A DNA stretch of 10,704 nucleotides from Prevotella sp. (GCA_017430675.1 JAFRMM010000190.1:1-10704); one strand, 5' to 3'. Counted from the stretch's first letter, positions 1 through 7,111 are shown. Numbers and translations: made by a program. The notes: a model not told the origin generated them from the sequence alone.

Positions 1-668
1 CCAGTGAAGTTGCTGCCCTCCTTCGCCGTCACGGTGACGGTGTAGGTGCCAGCGTTGGTACCCTTATTGCCACTGACAGTATAGTCATCGGCCGTCAGTT
101 CGATGGTTCCGGCCATCACCTTCGTCACAGTCACGGTCTGCTCTGCACCAGTGTAGTCCAACGTCGTCTTGTCGAGCGTGACAGCATCGATGGTGGCCTG
201 TCCGATGGTAAACTCTGCTGTCTTGCTGCCAGTGAAGTTACTGCCGTCCTTCGCCGTCACGGTGACGGTGTAGGTGCCAGCGTTGGTACCCTTATTGCCA
301 CTGACAGTATAGTCATCAGCCGTCAGTTCGACATCTCCGGCCATCACCTTCGTCACAGTCACGGTCTGCTCTGCGCCAGTATAGGTGAGCGTCGTCTTGT
401 CGAGTGTCACGGCATCAATCGAGGCCTGTCCGATGGTGAACTCAGCCGTCTTGCTGCCAGTGAAGTTGCTGCCGTCCTTCGCCGTCACGGTGACGGTGTA
501 GGTGCCAGCATCGGTGGCCTTGTTGCCACTGACAGTATAGTCGTCAGTCGTCAGTTCGATATCTCCAGCCATGACCTTCGTCACACTGACGGTCTGCTCC
601 GCACCAGTGTAATCCAACGTCGTCTTGTCGAGCGTCACGGCATCAATCGTGGCCTGTCCGATGGTGAA
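1..668 (-). repeat. Tandem 228-bp coding repeats (three units, last one cut by the edge)
   Basis: The DNA repeats with an exact 228-bp period. The segment reading 'ggcctgtccgatgg' on the plus strand recurs at 195, 423 and 651. The units are 668-441, 440-213 and 212-1 (partial), each coding for 76 residues. Units two and three differ at only about five of the 70 residues they share, so they are recent duplicates or are kept alike by gene conversion. Copy number cannot be known because the array runs past the window. Confidence 0.93.
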
Positions 669-1286
669 CTCTCCAGTGGCAGTCCCCGTGTACGTCCCTA
701 CACCAGTAGCGGTGATGGTCGCTGTACCGGAATCCGTGTTGTCAGATATTTCAAGGGTATAGTCCGTAGTCACGGTGAGCGTCGTACTGCCCAGTTTCAC
801 GGTGATGGTCTTTGGCACGATGGCCTCTCCCGTGTAGGTGAACGTCCCCGTTGCCGTTACCGTAGCGTCGGCAATGGATGTGCGTTGTGAGAAGTTCACG
901 GTGACCTCAGCGTCGTACGTGACACCGTCAACGCCCGTCTCGGGCATCACAAACGTATAGGTAGCCGTGCCAGTGACATCGCTCCCCGAGGCATGGGTCA
1001 CCGTGAGGGGCTCACTGAAGCCAGGTGCCCTCGTCTGGGCCTGGGAGCCATCGATGGTCTTGACCACAGTGATAGTATTCAGGTAGTAACCCTGGTTTGG
1101 CATCACCGTGATGGTCACGGTTTCACCTCCACTGATGTTACTGCTCTTATCTGCCGTGGCGGTTCCGCCAGCCGTACTGGTCTGGCCATCCACTTGTGTG
1201 ATGACGGTCACGTCGCCAGCCTGTGTCACTGTAGAGCATAGCAGCAGGGCTGCAACGGCCATGATTGATTTCATATAGTTTTTCAT
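1..1286 (-). CDS. Secreted Ig-like tandem-repeat protein (3' end outside window)
   Basis: The frame is open from an ATG at 1286 to the window edge, giving 428 residues with the C-terminus missing. Residues 1-23 look like a signal peptide: basic start MKNYMK, hydrophobic core, and a likely cut after TQA. Residues about 24-134 form a beta-rich module with 'NQGYYLNTITV' and 'YTFVMPE', like the divergent InlB-type repeats of Bacteroidota surface proteins. A diverged Ig-like module (about 135-206) follows, then near-identical 76-residue units at 207-282, 283-358 and 359 to the edge. Each unit carries 'YTGAEQTV', 'VTKVMAG', 'DDYTVSGNK' and 'AGTYTVTVTAK', resembling MBG/YDG-type Ig-like repeats. It starts 12 bp after the stop of the 1508-residue gene, so it is probably cotranscribed. 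It is presumably an exported structural or adhesive protein. No catalytic motif is visible and the ligand is unknown. The start is well supported by the signal peptide and spacing. Confidence 0.88.
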   Translation of the reverse strand, partial: MKNYMKSIMAVAALLLCSTVTQAGDVTVITQVDGQTSTAGGTATADKSSNISGGETVTITVMPNQGYYLNTITVVKTIDGSQAQTRAPGFSEPLTVTHASGSDVTGTATYTFVMPETGVDGVTYDAEVTVNFSQRTSIADATVTATGTFTYTGEAIVPKTITVKLGSTTLTVTTDYTLEISDNTDSGTATITATGVGTYTGTATGEFTIGQATIDAVTLDKTTLDYTGAEQTVSVTKVMAGDIELTTDDYTVSGNKATDAGTYTVTVTAKDGSNFTGSKTAEFTIGQASIDAVTLDKTTLTYTGAEQTVTVTKVMAGDVELTADDYTVSGNKGTNAGTYTVTVTAKDGSNFTGSKTAEFTIGQATIDAVTLDKTTLDYTGAEQTVTVTKVMAGTIELTADDYTVSGNKGTNAGTYTVTVTAKEGSNFT

Positions 1287-1298
1287 ATCGTGCGTACC

Positions 1299-4200
1299 TT
1301 ATTTATTATTTACAACTACTTTCTTTCCATTCTTAATATAGAGTCCGGCCTTCATGGGCTTCTGGATCCTGCAGCCCTGCAGGTCATACCAATTGTCAGA
1401 TTGTAAGTTGTCAGATTGTATGTTGTCGATGACCGTCGAACCGTCATTGTCTATGCCATACATGCCTCGCGATGGAGCAGCACCAGCCAGATTCAGATAG
1501 CATTTGCCTTGGGTAATCGTTCCTGTAGCCTTTACGAACTCGTTCTTGTAGAGCACGAACTCGTTGCCCGTGGTCGCGACGTCTGCATCTGCGTACACCA
1601 GTTTGTTGCCGTCGAAGGATTCATCAGGGTCTTTCTCTATCGTCGAACCGGATGTTTTCTCCAGCAGGAGGGGAGTGTCGGCCTTCAGGTATGACACCTT
1701 CTTGACGGTCACTGTCATTTCTCCTACGCCAGTAATGATATAGGCTGAAACGCCATCAGGAATCAGACAGTCCTCATCTGCTTTGTAGTATGTCATATAC
1801 GTCAGTCCGCTGCCGAAGTTGATTTCAGCCGTGCGGTCCTTGATGGTGAAGGTGGTCGTGGCATAGCCCGTGAAGTTGTTCTTGAATGCGTCTCCATTCG
1901 GTATGGCTGTGACGGTCAGCGTATAGGTGCCAGCCTCAGTCCCGGTGCAGTCGTAAACCAAGTAGCAGTCATTAGGTACCTCCAGTTCGCCTACCATCAC
2001 CTTTGTCACGCTCACCGTCTGTTCTTCGCCAGTGTAGGTCAGTTCTTTGTTGCTCAGGGTTATGACGGCGCTGGAAATATCGAACTGTTCGATGGTGAAG
2101 GTGGCGTTGGCGGGCTCAGCCGTATAGTTACTGTTGGTCTGCGTCACCTTGATATAATAGGTGCCTGCATCCGTTGGGGCCCCTGTCAGGGCATTGGAGC
2201 CCTTGGTGCGGTCATCCTCTGTTGCGTAATAGGCAATGGCCAGTGTCACATTCTCATTGCTGACCTTCGCACTGGTATATGCCTGTGCACTTCCGTTATA
2301 GGTCTCCGTCTGGTCGTCGGCTGTAATCGTAACGTTGGCAGCAACGATCTTGAATTTCAGCGACGTACTGGTGCCAGCCGTGAAGTTCTTGCCTGTAGAG
2401 GTGATGATCACCTCAGCCCAGTCGCTTTCACTTTCACCGCTAAGTTCTGTATTGTTGGCTCCCCACGACACGGTGTATTCCGATGCGTCAAGAGTGACGG
2501 TGCCGTCATTGTATTTTACTTCCTTCACCGTCGGATGTATGGCTTCACCAGTATATGGAATCTCGATGGCCGCATCACCAACGGTATAATCCGTTCCGCC
2601 GAAGGATATCTTACTGATGGCAGCAGTTGCCAGATCGGCCTGGCCGATGGTGAATTTAACTTTGGTGGTCGTATTCTCGTCGAAGTTTCCTTTACCGGTA
2701 ATGATGACGGTTGGTGCATTCTCTGCCGTTGAAGCGGCGGCATTGATATTGTTGCTGTAACTGACGGTGTAGTCTGTATTCAGTGTCAGTTCCGTATCTC
2801 CGTATTTTACCACAGGTTCAGGCTCGTGTTCCCCGCCAGTGTAAACATAGGTAACGGTTGCATCCAAGTTGACGTTCGTCTCCGCGATGCTTCTCGGCGC
2901 GATGCCGTAGGTGGCCACGACCCGCGTATTCTCGTCGTAGTTGCCTTTACCCCAGACGGTCACATCATAGTTATCCTCCGCACCAAATCCTCCAGTGTTG
3001 TCGAGGGTGTAGTCAGTGTCCAGAACGAGAAGTTTGTCTCCATCCTTCACCGTGACGGTCGGCTTCTGGTCCTGGCCGTTATAGACGAAGCAGTTCTTCA
3101 CACTGTCGAAGCCGTCGCCTGACAGCGTCACCGTAACACCTTCAATCGACTTGGGAATGATCACGAAGGTGGCTATCTTTGTTGTTCCTTCTGTGAAGCA
3201 TTCGCTGGTTGCCAAGGCCGTTAGGGTGACGGTAGGAACACTTGTCGTTCCCGAAGCGGATACGTTCGTGTTGTTGCTATATCTGACAGTATAGCCGTAG
3301 TCATCTGGATTCAGGGTCACATCGTTCAGAGTCACCTTGATCTCTGGCTCAATCTCAGAACCTTTATAGGTTTGGTCGGCAATAGCCTCGATCGTCACGA
3401 TGTTGAGATCTGCCTTATAAATTTCAAAGTCGTAACTTTTTGTGCCACTGTAGTTCCCTATACCACTGATAACGATCTTATAGTTTCCGACCTCTATCAT
3501 ATCTACCGGCGTGTCGCCTACGACGCCATTTTCCACCTTATAATATGCCACAGTATAGTCAGTGTTAAGTGTTAATGTGCTAGTCTCAGACGTCACTTCG
3601 AATGTTGGTTCGTACTTAGAGCCTTTGTATGATTCAGTCTCAATATTATCCGATCTCTCACATTTGGCAATATCGATCTTAGCGATGGTGTAATCTATAT
3701 TTTCTATGATACCTATATAGTTGCCCTGTCCCTCTATGGTCACTTTATAAGTGCCGGCATTCACGGGGGAATCGACAGATGCCCCATTCAGGGAATAGCT
3801 GCTAATCGTAAAATCTGTACCATTTGTGAGTTCTGTGATTCCTGCTGCGCCTGAGATTCCTTCTACTTTTACCGTTGTGGGCTCAATAGCCGATCCTGTA
3901 TAATCTACATCATCAATGGTTGCGGTGATACCGTCTGCCGAGAGGTTGATGGGGAAGGCAAGCGTTGCCGTCAGATTGGCATCTGGCATTGTAAACGTGA
4001 ATTCCGTATGATTGTATATCTCATCTTCTTCTATTTCATCAGCCGTCACTGCTATGGTGTTGTCAGACAACTCCAATACGGGCTTGTAGCCTTCATTGGG
4101 GGTTGCCTTGATGGTAACAGCAGTCTCAGGCAAGGCATAGACATCGTAGGTGTTATTGCTTACATTATCCACAGACATATAATAGGTGCCATCTTTAGGC

Positions 4201-5825
4201 ATAAATTCTCCTCCTAATAATGAGGGTGTAATCGCAATTTTCTTTGTACCAGCAAGTTCCACTTTGCCTATTTCGTCATAATTCGGATAATTAGTTTCAG
4301 TTTCCTCAACATAATATTGTCCAATACCGCGCTCGGTCTGTCCGCTCAAGGTGTTGTAAGCCTCAGCTCCAGCATCCTTCGTGCCTGTAGTGACAGTGGA
4401 AGCGTAAGTGTTGCCAGTAAGTGTTTCACTGGATGCATATCCAAAGATAGCACCAGCTACTGCATTCCCGGGATCTCCAGTAGTTCTGCTGTCTTCGCTC
4501 TTTATGGTTGTAGAGCCAGTGACAGTGTTGCTGGTGATAGAGGTTGCGTGTCCTCCCTCGGAGGAAGTATTTCCTACAATACCGCCAGCGCTTATTTTCC
4601 CATTAGGAACATTATGGCTACTCTGGATTAAACCTACACCCGACACTTCGCATTCTGTAATGACGATATCATTGTAATAAGGGTAAGTCTCACCAACGAT
4701 GCCACCAGCAGAAGAATCACCATTTTGATTTTCGCTAGTGGGATCGTATAATAAACCTATGATCTCGGTGTTACTTCCGGAAACCGTGCAACCAGAAATC
4801 TCTCCACCCATCAATCTTCCAACGATACCACCTGCTCGAGGACTTTGAGCATTGCTGGTTATTTTCGTGTTTACAACAGAGCAGTTTTGAATTTTACCAC
4901 TATTTAAAACTGCTGCGATGCCACCAGTAGCGCCTAGAGTAGTAAAGTCGCCATTTTCCAAAATCAGATTTTTGACTATTCCTTGATTGGTATTATCGCC
5001 GACTTCTTGGAATAATCCACTTTCACATACGAGGTTACTAATGGTTTTGCTGTTACCATCGAATGTGCCTTTAAATTCTTTCTCAAAACCGCGTCCAATC
5101 GGTGTGAAGTCTGTCTCGTTCGTGCAGTCAATGTCATTACTGAGTTGGAAGAATTTGCCAGTGGAGTCCAGATAGGGTGCGTTGATGTATGTTGCCAGAT
5201 CTTTCAGGTCTGCGACGCTACCGATGAGGTAGGGGGTGGTGGTAGATTCGCCATTGCCGCCGCTGAACAACTGGGTGCCGATAACAATAAAGTTGTTTTG
5301 GCTTGGCAGGTCTGAATCGTTGCTTTCGTGTAGCAGGACTGAAAGGCTGTTTTCATAGGTTGGGCTGCTAAAACCTTCTGTACAAGGATTGTAGTTGCCT
5401 CTCATTGTCAACTTTCCCGTGTCATCTGTGGACGTGAATATCAGCGTTCCAACTGTTGCTGCACTGGCGGTACACCTGATGGCAGCACAGGTGTCGGTTG
5501 CGGCGATGTAGTTGCTCCCTACTATGTTAATGGTTATATTGCCGAAACTGTAGATACAGCCGTTGATGGTGGCTCCGTTTAAGGTCAGCGTACGACTGTC
5601 ATTGTCGAAAGTGACGGTGCCTGTGATGCCATCGCCGCTAATGTTGGTGGCATTCTCGCTGGTCACTCGGACTCCTACAAGGCTTCCGCCTTCATAATGT
5701 CCGATACAGATACCGTAACTGGTCTGTCCCCATGTCCCCATTGGCAGGAGTACTAACGCGAACAACACTAAAAACCATCTCTGTTTTCTCGTCAGGTTCA
5801 GTTGGTTGAGTAATCGTTTTCTCAT
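1299..5825 (-). CDS. Large secreted GLUG and Ig-like repeat surface protein (1508 aa)
   Basis: The protein starts with a signal peptide (residues 1 to about 33: basic MRKRLLNQLNLTRKQR, core FLVLFALVLLPMG, likely cut near TWG/QTS). Residues 34-185 are a beta-rich stretch without a recognised family. Residues about 195-475 carry GLUG-type repeats typical of beta-helical adhesins, with 'FKGTFDGNSKTISNL' and several 'AGGIVG' motifs at about 331, 373 and 413. Residues about 540-625 form an InlB-like module ('ATPNEGYKP...FTFTMPDANLTATL'). Residues about 626-1329 hold eight Ig-like repeats of 80-100 residues ('YTG..EP', 'GxGNY', 'F.I' signatures) resembling MBG/YDG families. A C-terminal region follows, ending in a short 'WYDLQGCRIQKP..AGLYIKNGKK' tail common in Prevotella secreted proteins and reminiscent of type IX secretion signals, though shorter. 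The protein is probably outer-surface or extracellular and structural. No enzyme motif is seen. It starts 11 bp after the last DUF3791-type gene. Confidence 0.93.
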   Translation of the reverse strand: MRKRLLNQLNLTRKQRWFLVLFALVLLPMGTWGQTSYGICIGHYEGGSLVGVRVTSENATNISGDGITGTVTFDNDSRTLTLNGATINGCIYSFGNITINIVGSNYIAATDTCAAIRCTASAATVGTLIFTSTDDTGKLTMRGNYNPCTEGFSSPTYENSLSVLLHESNDSDLPSQNNFIVIGTQLFSGGNGESTTTPYLIGSVADLKDLATYINAPYLDSTGKFFQLSNDIDCTNETDFTPIGRGFEKEFKGTFDGNSKTISNLVCESGLFQEVGDNTNQGIVKNLILENGDFTTLGATGGIAAVLNSGKIQNCSVVNTKITSNAQSPRAGGIVGRLMGGEISGCTVSGSNTEIIGLLYDPTSENQNGDSSAGGIVGETYPYYNDIVITECEVSGVGLIQSSHNVPNGKISAGGIVGNTSSEGGHATSITSNTVTGSTTIKSEDSRTTGDPGNAVAGAIFGYASSETLTGNTYASTVTTGTKDAGAEAYNTLSGQTERGIGQYYVEETETNYPNYDEIGKVELAGTKKIAITPSLLGGEFMPKDGTYYMSVDNVSNNTYDVYALPETAVTIKATPNEGYKPVLELSDNTIAVTADEIEEDEIYNHTEFTFTMPDANLTATLAFPINLSADGITATIDDVDYTGSAIEPTTVKVEGISGAAGITELTNGTDFTISSYSLNGASVDSPVNAGTYKVTIEGQGNYIGIIENIDYTIAKIDIAKCERSDNIETESYKGSKYEPTFEVTSETSTLTLNTDYTVAYYKVENGVVGDTPVDMIEVGNYKIVISGIGNYSGTKSYDFEIYKADLNIVTIEAIADQTYKGSEIEPEIKVTLNDVTLNPDDYGYTVRYSNNTNVSASGTTSVPTVTLTALATSECFTEGTTKIATFVIIPKSIEGVTVTLSGDGFDSVKNCFVYNGQDQKPTVTVKDGDKLLVLDTDYTLDNTGGFGAEDNYDVTVWGKGNYDENTRVVATYGIAPRSIAETNVNLDATVTYVYTGGEHEPEPVVKYGDTELTLNTDYTVSYSNNINAAASTAENAPTVIITGKGNFDENTTTKVKFTIGQADLATAAISKISFGGTDYTVGDAAIEIPYTGEAIHPTVKEVKYNDGTVTLDASEYTVSWGANNTELSGESESDWAEVIITSTGKNFTAGTSTSLKFKIVAANVTITADDQTETYNGSAQAYTSAKVSNENVTLAIAYYATEDDRTKGSNALTGAPTDAGTYYIKVTQTNSNYTAEPANATFTIEQFDISSAVITLSNKELTYTGEEQTVSVTKVMVGELEVPNDCYLVYDCTGTEAGTYTLTVTAIPNGDAFKNNFTGYATTTFTIKDRTAEINFGSGLTYMTYYKADEDCLIPDGVSAYIITGVGEMTVTVKKVSYLKADTPLLLEKTSGSTIEKDPDESFDGNKLVYADADVATTGNEFVLYKNEFVKATGTITQGKCYLNLAGAAPSRGMYGIDNDGSTVIDNIQSDNLQSDNWYDLQGCRIQKPMKAGLYIKNGKKVVVNNK
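1393..1422 (-). repeat. 15-bp tandem micro-repeat in the linker before the C-terminal tail
   Basis: Two adjacent 15-bp copies (1393-1407 and 1408-1422) match at 14 of 15 positions, and the first bases of a third follow at 1423. They encode the repeated pentapeptide-like linker 'QSDNLQSDN' directly before 'WYDLQG' (residues about 1470-1478). The repeat keeps the reading frame, so slippage would only change linker length. Confidence 0.85.
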
Positions 5826-5868
5826 AATGGTTATCGTTATTTTATTGTTATTCTCGGGGTTGATGATG
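5810..5868 (-). repeat. Direct repeat copy A: leader and first codons of the 1508-aa gene
   Basis: This copy matches 6837-6894. The 38-bp block 5831-5868 is identical to 6857-6894 except for one base. After a short variable spacer (5 bases here, 4 in copy B), the 16-bp block 5810-5825 matches 6837-6852 at 15 positions and contains the start codon and next four codons. Copy A overlaps the last codons of the upstream gene (residues reading SSTPRITIK) and provides the untranslated leader plus MRKRLL of the surface protein. Confidence 0.92.
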
Positions 5869-6070
5869 CGGTTTGTAGTTCACGTATCACTTCATCAGTG
5901 ATATACCAGTCACTGAAAGTGTAGAGTAGGGTGGTGGGGTCGTGGAGACGCTCGTTGGTCTTCGATGTATAGAATAAATCGAGTGAGTGCTCTGATGAGA
6001 TGTTCAGGCGCTCGGAGAGAATCGTTATGATTCTGCCTATCTTGTTCCACATTAGCAAATCACTTAGCAT
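5837..6070 (-). CDS. Small DUF3791-like protein (77 aa), second of its type in the cassette
   Basis: This is a small cytosolic-looking protein with no signal peptide or membrane segment. Its core, 'LLMWNKIGRIITILSERLNIS' then 'SLDLFYTSKTNERL' and 'SDWYITDEVIREL', resembles short proteins annotated in Bacteroidota and Firmicutes as DUF3791-containing and found next to DUF3990 genes. I assign the family from memory of these motifs. The ATG at 6070 lies 3 bp after the DUF3990 stop, indicating translational coupling. The residues after about 66 (TASSTPRITIK) are mostly encoded by direct repeat copy A rather than by family-typical sequence, so the C-terminus looks like an insertion scar. Function is unknown. 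A partner or antidote of the DUF3990 protein is plausible but unproven. Confidence 0.82.
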   Translation of the reverse strand: MLSDLLMWNKIGRIITILSERLNISSEHSLDLFYTSKTNERLHDPTTLLYTFSDWYITDEVIRELQTASSTPRITIK

Positions 6071-6073
6071 ATC

Positions 6074-6556
6074 TTATATTTTATAGGATTCCACAAATGT
6101 CATGTGGTCATCGATAATACCCTGATTACAGATGCATATTTGGTTGTTGGGTTGGTGGCGCGAGAGTTCTCTGAGAGCCGTTTCCAGAGGCATCAGATTT
6201 GCAATATACGCTTCAACGGTATCAATCACTCTGTCGTTAGCCACACCACCTTCTATGATGTCGTACTTCTCGATGGAAGTGTTACCTGTTCTGTTGGCAA
6301 CGATATACTGAAGCCATTCGTTGTCGTAATGCTCGAAATGTTTATAAGAGTATTGATTTTTTGTTTTCTCAATGTCCAATTCATAGACGCTGACGACTCC
6401 GGGCATTTCATTGATTCGGCTCATGCGGTCAGCCCATGCTTCTGCCTGCGACTGGATGTCTGTCACATAGAAGCCTTTGCCGAAGTCAAGTCTTTCCCGG
6501 CCTGCATTGGCAATGGGGTGCTCGATGATGGAGGTGCTGCCGTGATATACTTTCAT
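6074..6556 (-). CDS. DUF3990 protein, ADP-ribosyltransferase-like fold family
   Basis: The 160-residue protein matches the DUF3990 pattern along its full length. It has 'YHGS' at 4-7, 'LDFGKGFYVTD' at 23-33, 'WLQYIVANR' at 81-89, 'YDIIEGGVANDRV' at 98-110, a helical stretch 'LMPLETALREL', and 'NNQICICNQ' at 137-145. DUF3990 is grouped with ADP-ribosyltransferase-like folds. The N-terminal H-G motif and the later FGKGFY strand fit the NAD-binding part of that fold, but activity and target are not established for this family as far as I know. Its ATG overlaps the upstream DUF3791 stop by 4 bp (6553-6556) and the next gene follows after 3 bp, so the three genes are coupled. It is cytosolic, with no signal peptide. 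A toxin or regulatory transferase held by its small neighbours is an inference. Confidence 0.88.
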   Translation of the reverse strand: MKVYHGSTSIIEHPIANAGRERLDFGKGFYVTDIQSQAEAWADRMSRINEMPGVVSVYELDIEKTKNQYSYKHFEHYDNEWLQYIVANRTGNTSIEKYDIIEGGVANDRVIDTVEAYIANLMPLETALRELSRHQPNNQICICNQGIIDDHMTFVESYKI

Positions 6557-6852
6557 TTCGCTTGGGCTTTACGGGTTTCGCGATTCTTGAGGGCTGTCAG
6601 CACATCTTCTGTCACGATATCGCGACTTTGCGTGTGAAGCGTCTTGTAGCATGGATAGATAAACTGCTCAAACAGGTCAACAGCCTTCATCCGTTTGTAC
6701 ATTTCCTTTGTAGAGGTGTTCTCTTTTCTGGCAGCAGACTCAACACATGATGAGACAAAGATATTGATGAGTTCTGTCTTCGACGGGTATGGATATCCGT
6801 TGTCAGACATAAGCCCGTCAAGCCTCTCCTGTTCAGGTAATCGTTGTCTCAT
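6553..6852 (-). CDS. DUF3791 domain protein (99 aa), first gene of the cassette
   Basis: Residues about 26-90 fit DUF3791: 'ELINIFVSSCVESAARKE', 'TSTKEMYKRMKAVDLFEQFIYPCYKTLHTQSRDIVTEDVLTAL', with the family's LHTQ-x-x-x-IVxD signature. It is small and soluble, with a lysine/arginine-rich end. The ATG at 6852 and first codons (MRQRLP) lie in direct repeat copy B and mirror MRKRLL of the surface protein, so the N-terminus may be borrowed. An internal ATG at 6810 (MSDNGYPYP) would give an 85-residue protein closer to the usual family start. I keep 6852 because the promoter leader is placed for it. The gene overlaps DUF3990 by 4 bp. Molecular function is unknown. The constant pairing with DUF3990 suggests a direct functional partner. 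Confidence 0.83.
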   Translation of the reverse strand: MRQRLPEQERLDGLMSDNGYPYPSKTELINIFVSSCVESAARKENTSTKEMYKRMKAVDLFEQFIYPCYKTLHTQSRDIVTEDVLTALKNRETRKAQAK

Positions 6853-6894
6853 GTTCTTATCGTTATTTTATTGTTATTCTCGGGGGTGATGATG
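6837..6894 (-). repeat. Direct repeat copy B: 5' leader and first codons of the cassette
   Basis: This is the second copy of the 58-59 bp leader-plus-start repeat (partner at 5810-5868). It lies between the promoter at 6906-6913 and the DUF3791 gene and contains that gene's start codon. The distance between copies is 1026 bp and the interval is exactly the three-gene cassette. Similarity stops sharply at 6895 on the promoter side. Confidence 0.92.
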
Positions 6895-6905
6895 ACTTTC
6901 GGCTG

Positions 6906-6913
6906 CAAAGATA
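6906..6913 (-). promoter_or_regulatory. Bacteroidota-type -7 promoter element for the cassette and surface-protein operon
   Basis: The minus strand reads TATCTTTG, an exact match to the Bacteroidota primary-sigma -7 consensus TAnnTTTG. A start of transcription near 6899 would leave a leader of about 47 bases before the ATG at 6852. No convincing -33 TTTG is found at the usual spacing, so the promoter may be weak or activator dependent. It is the only such element I found upstream of the five genes running from 6852 to position 1. Confidence 0.7.
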
Positions 6914-6946
6914 CGAAAGATTTTTGAAATAGCCTCTTTTTTGGCA

Positions 6947-6967
6947 CAAAATAATAATATTATTTTG
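6947..6967. promoter_or_regulatory. Perfect 21-bp palindrome upstream of the cassette promoter
   Basis: Arms CAAAATAATA and its exact reverse complement flank one central base (6957). The centre is about 58 bp upstream of the inferred transcription start, a position typical for an activator operator. It is all A/T except the outer C and G, so chance cannot be excluded in this AT-rich stretch. Confidence 0.45.
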
Positions 6968-7045
6968 CCGCAGGGCAATTACTTTACATCTATGAATGGT
7001 GACTTCTGATTGGGACATGTTGTTCCAGCATCGTTTTCAATAGGT

Positions 7046-7111
7046 GAAAACAATTGTTTCAAGTATTGAAAACGATTTTTTCAAAGGCAGAAAACAATTG
7101 TCGCAATTGAT
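7046..7111. repeat. Three 22-bp direct repeats with degenerate fourth copy
   Basis: Units begin at 7046, 7068 and 7090, an exact 22-bp period. The first 17 bases of each follow GAAAAC-RATT-..-CAA (GAAAACAATTGTTTCAA, GAAAACGATTTTTTCAA, GAAAACAATTGTCGCAA). A partial copy ending TTTTCAA at 7040 sits one period earlier. Units also pair as inverted motifs, for example GTTTTCA-N5-TGAAAAC at 7033-7051 and TTTCAA-N3-TTGAAA at 7057-7071. The period is close to two DNA turns, which would place a bound protein on one face. Confidence 0.8.

Noticed and set aside
993..1241. Plus-strand frame of 82 residues opposite the start of the second repeat protein
   Set aside because: The minus strand has a signal peptide and a continuous repeat protein here; the plus frame has no recognisable content.
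2525..2743. Minus-strand 72-residue frame inside the 1508-aa gene
   Set aside because: It is an out-of-frame shadow rich in P, R and S within the Ig-like repeat coding region.
6104..6637. Plus-strand open frame of 177 residues across the cassette
   Set aside because: It is antisense to DUF3990 and the end of DUF3791, both of which have family motifs and coupled starts and stops.
5810..6894. Cassette as a classical insertion sequence with target-site duplication
   Set aside because: No transposase and no terminal inverted repeats were seen, and 58-bp imperfect repeats are far longer than usual target duplications. Homology-driven duplication or integration is a better fit.
7024..7111. 22-bp repeats as a CRISPR array
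   Set aside because: The period is only 22 bp with about 5 bp between repeat cores, leaving no room for spacers, and no cas gene is present.
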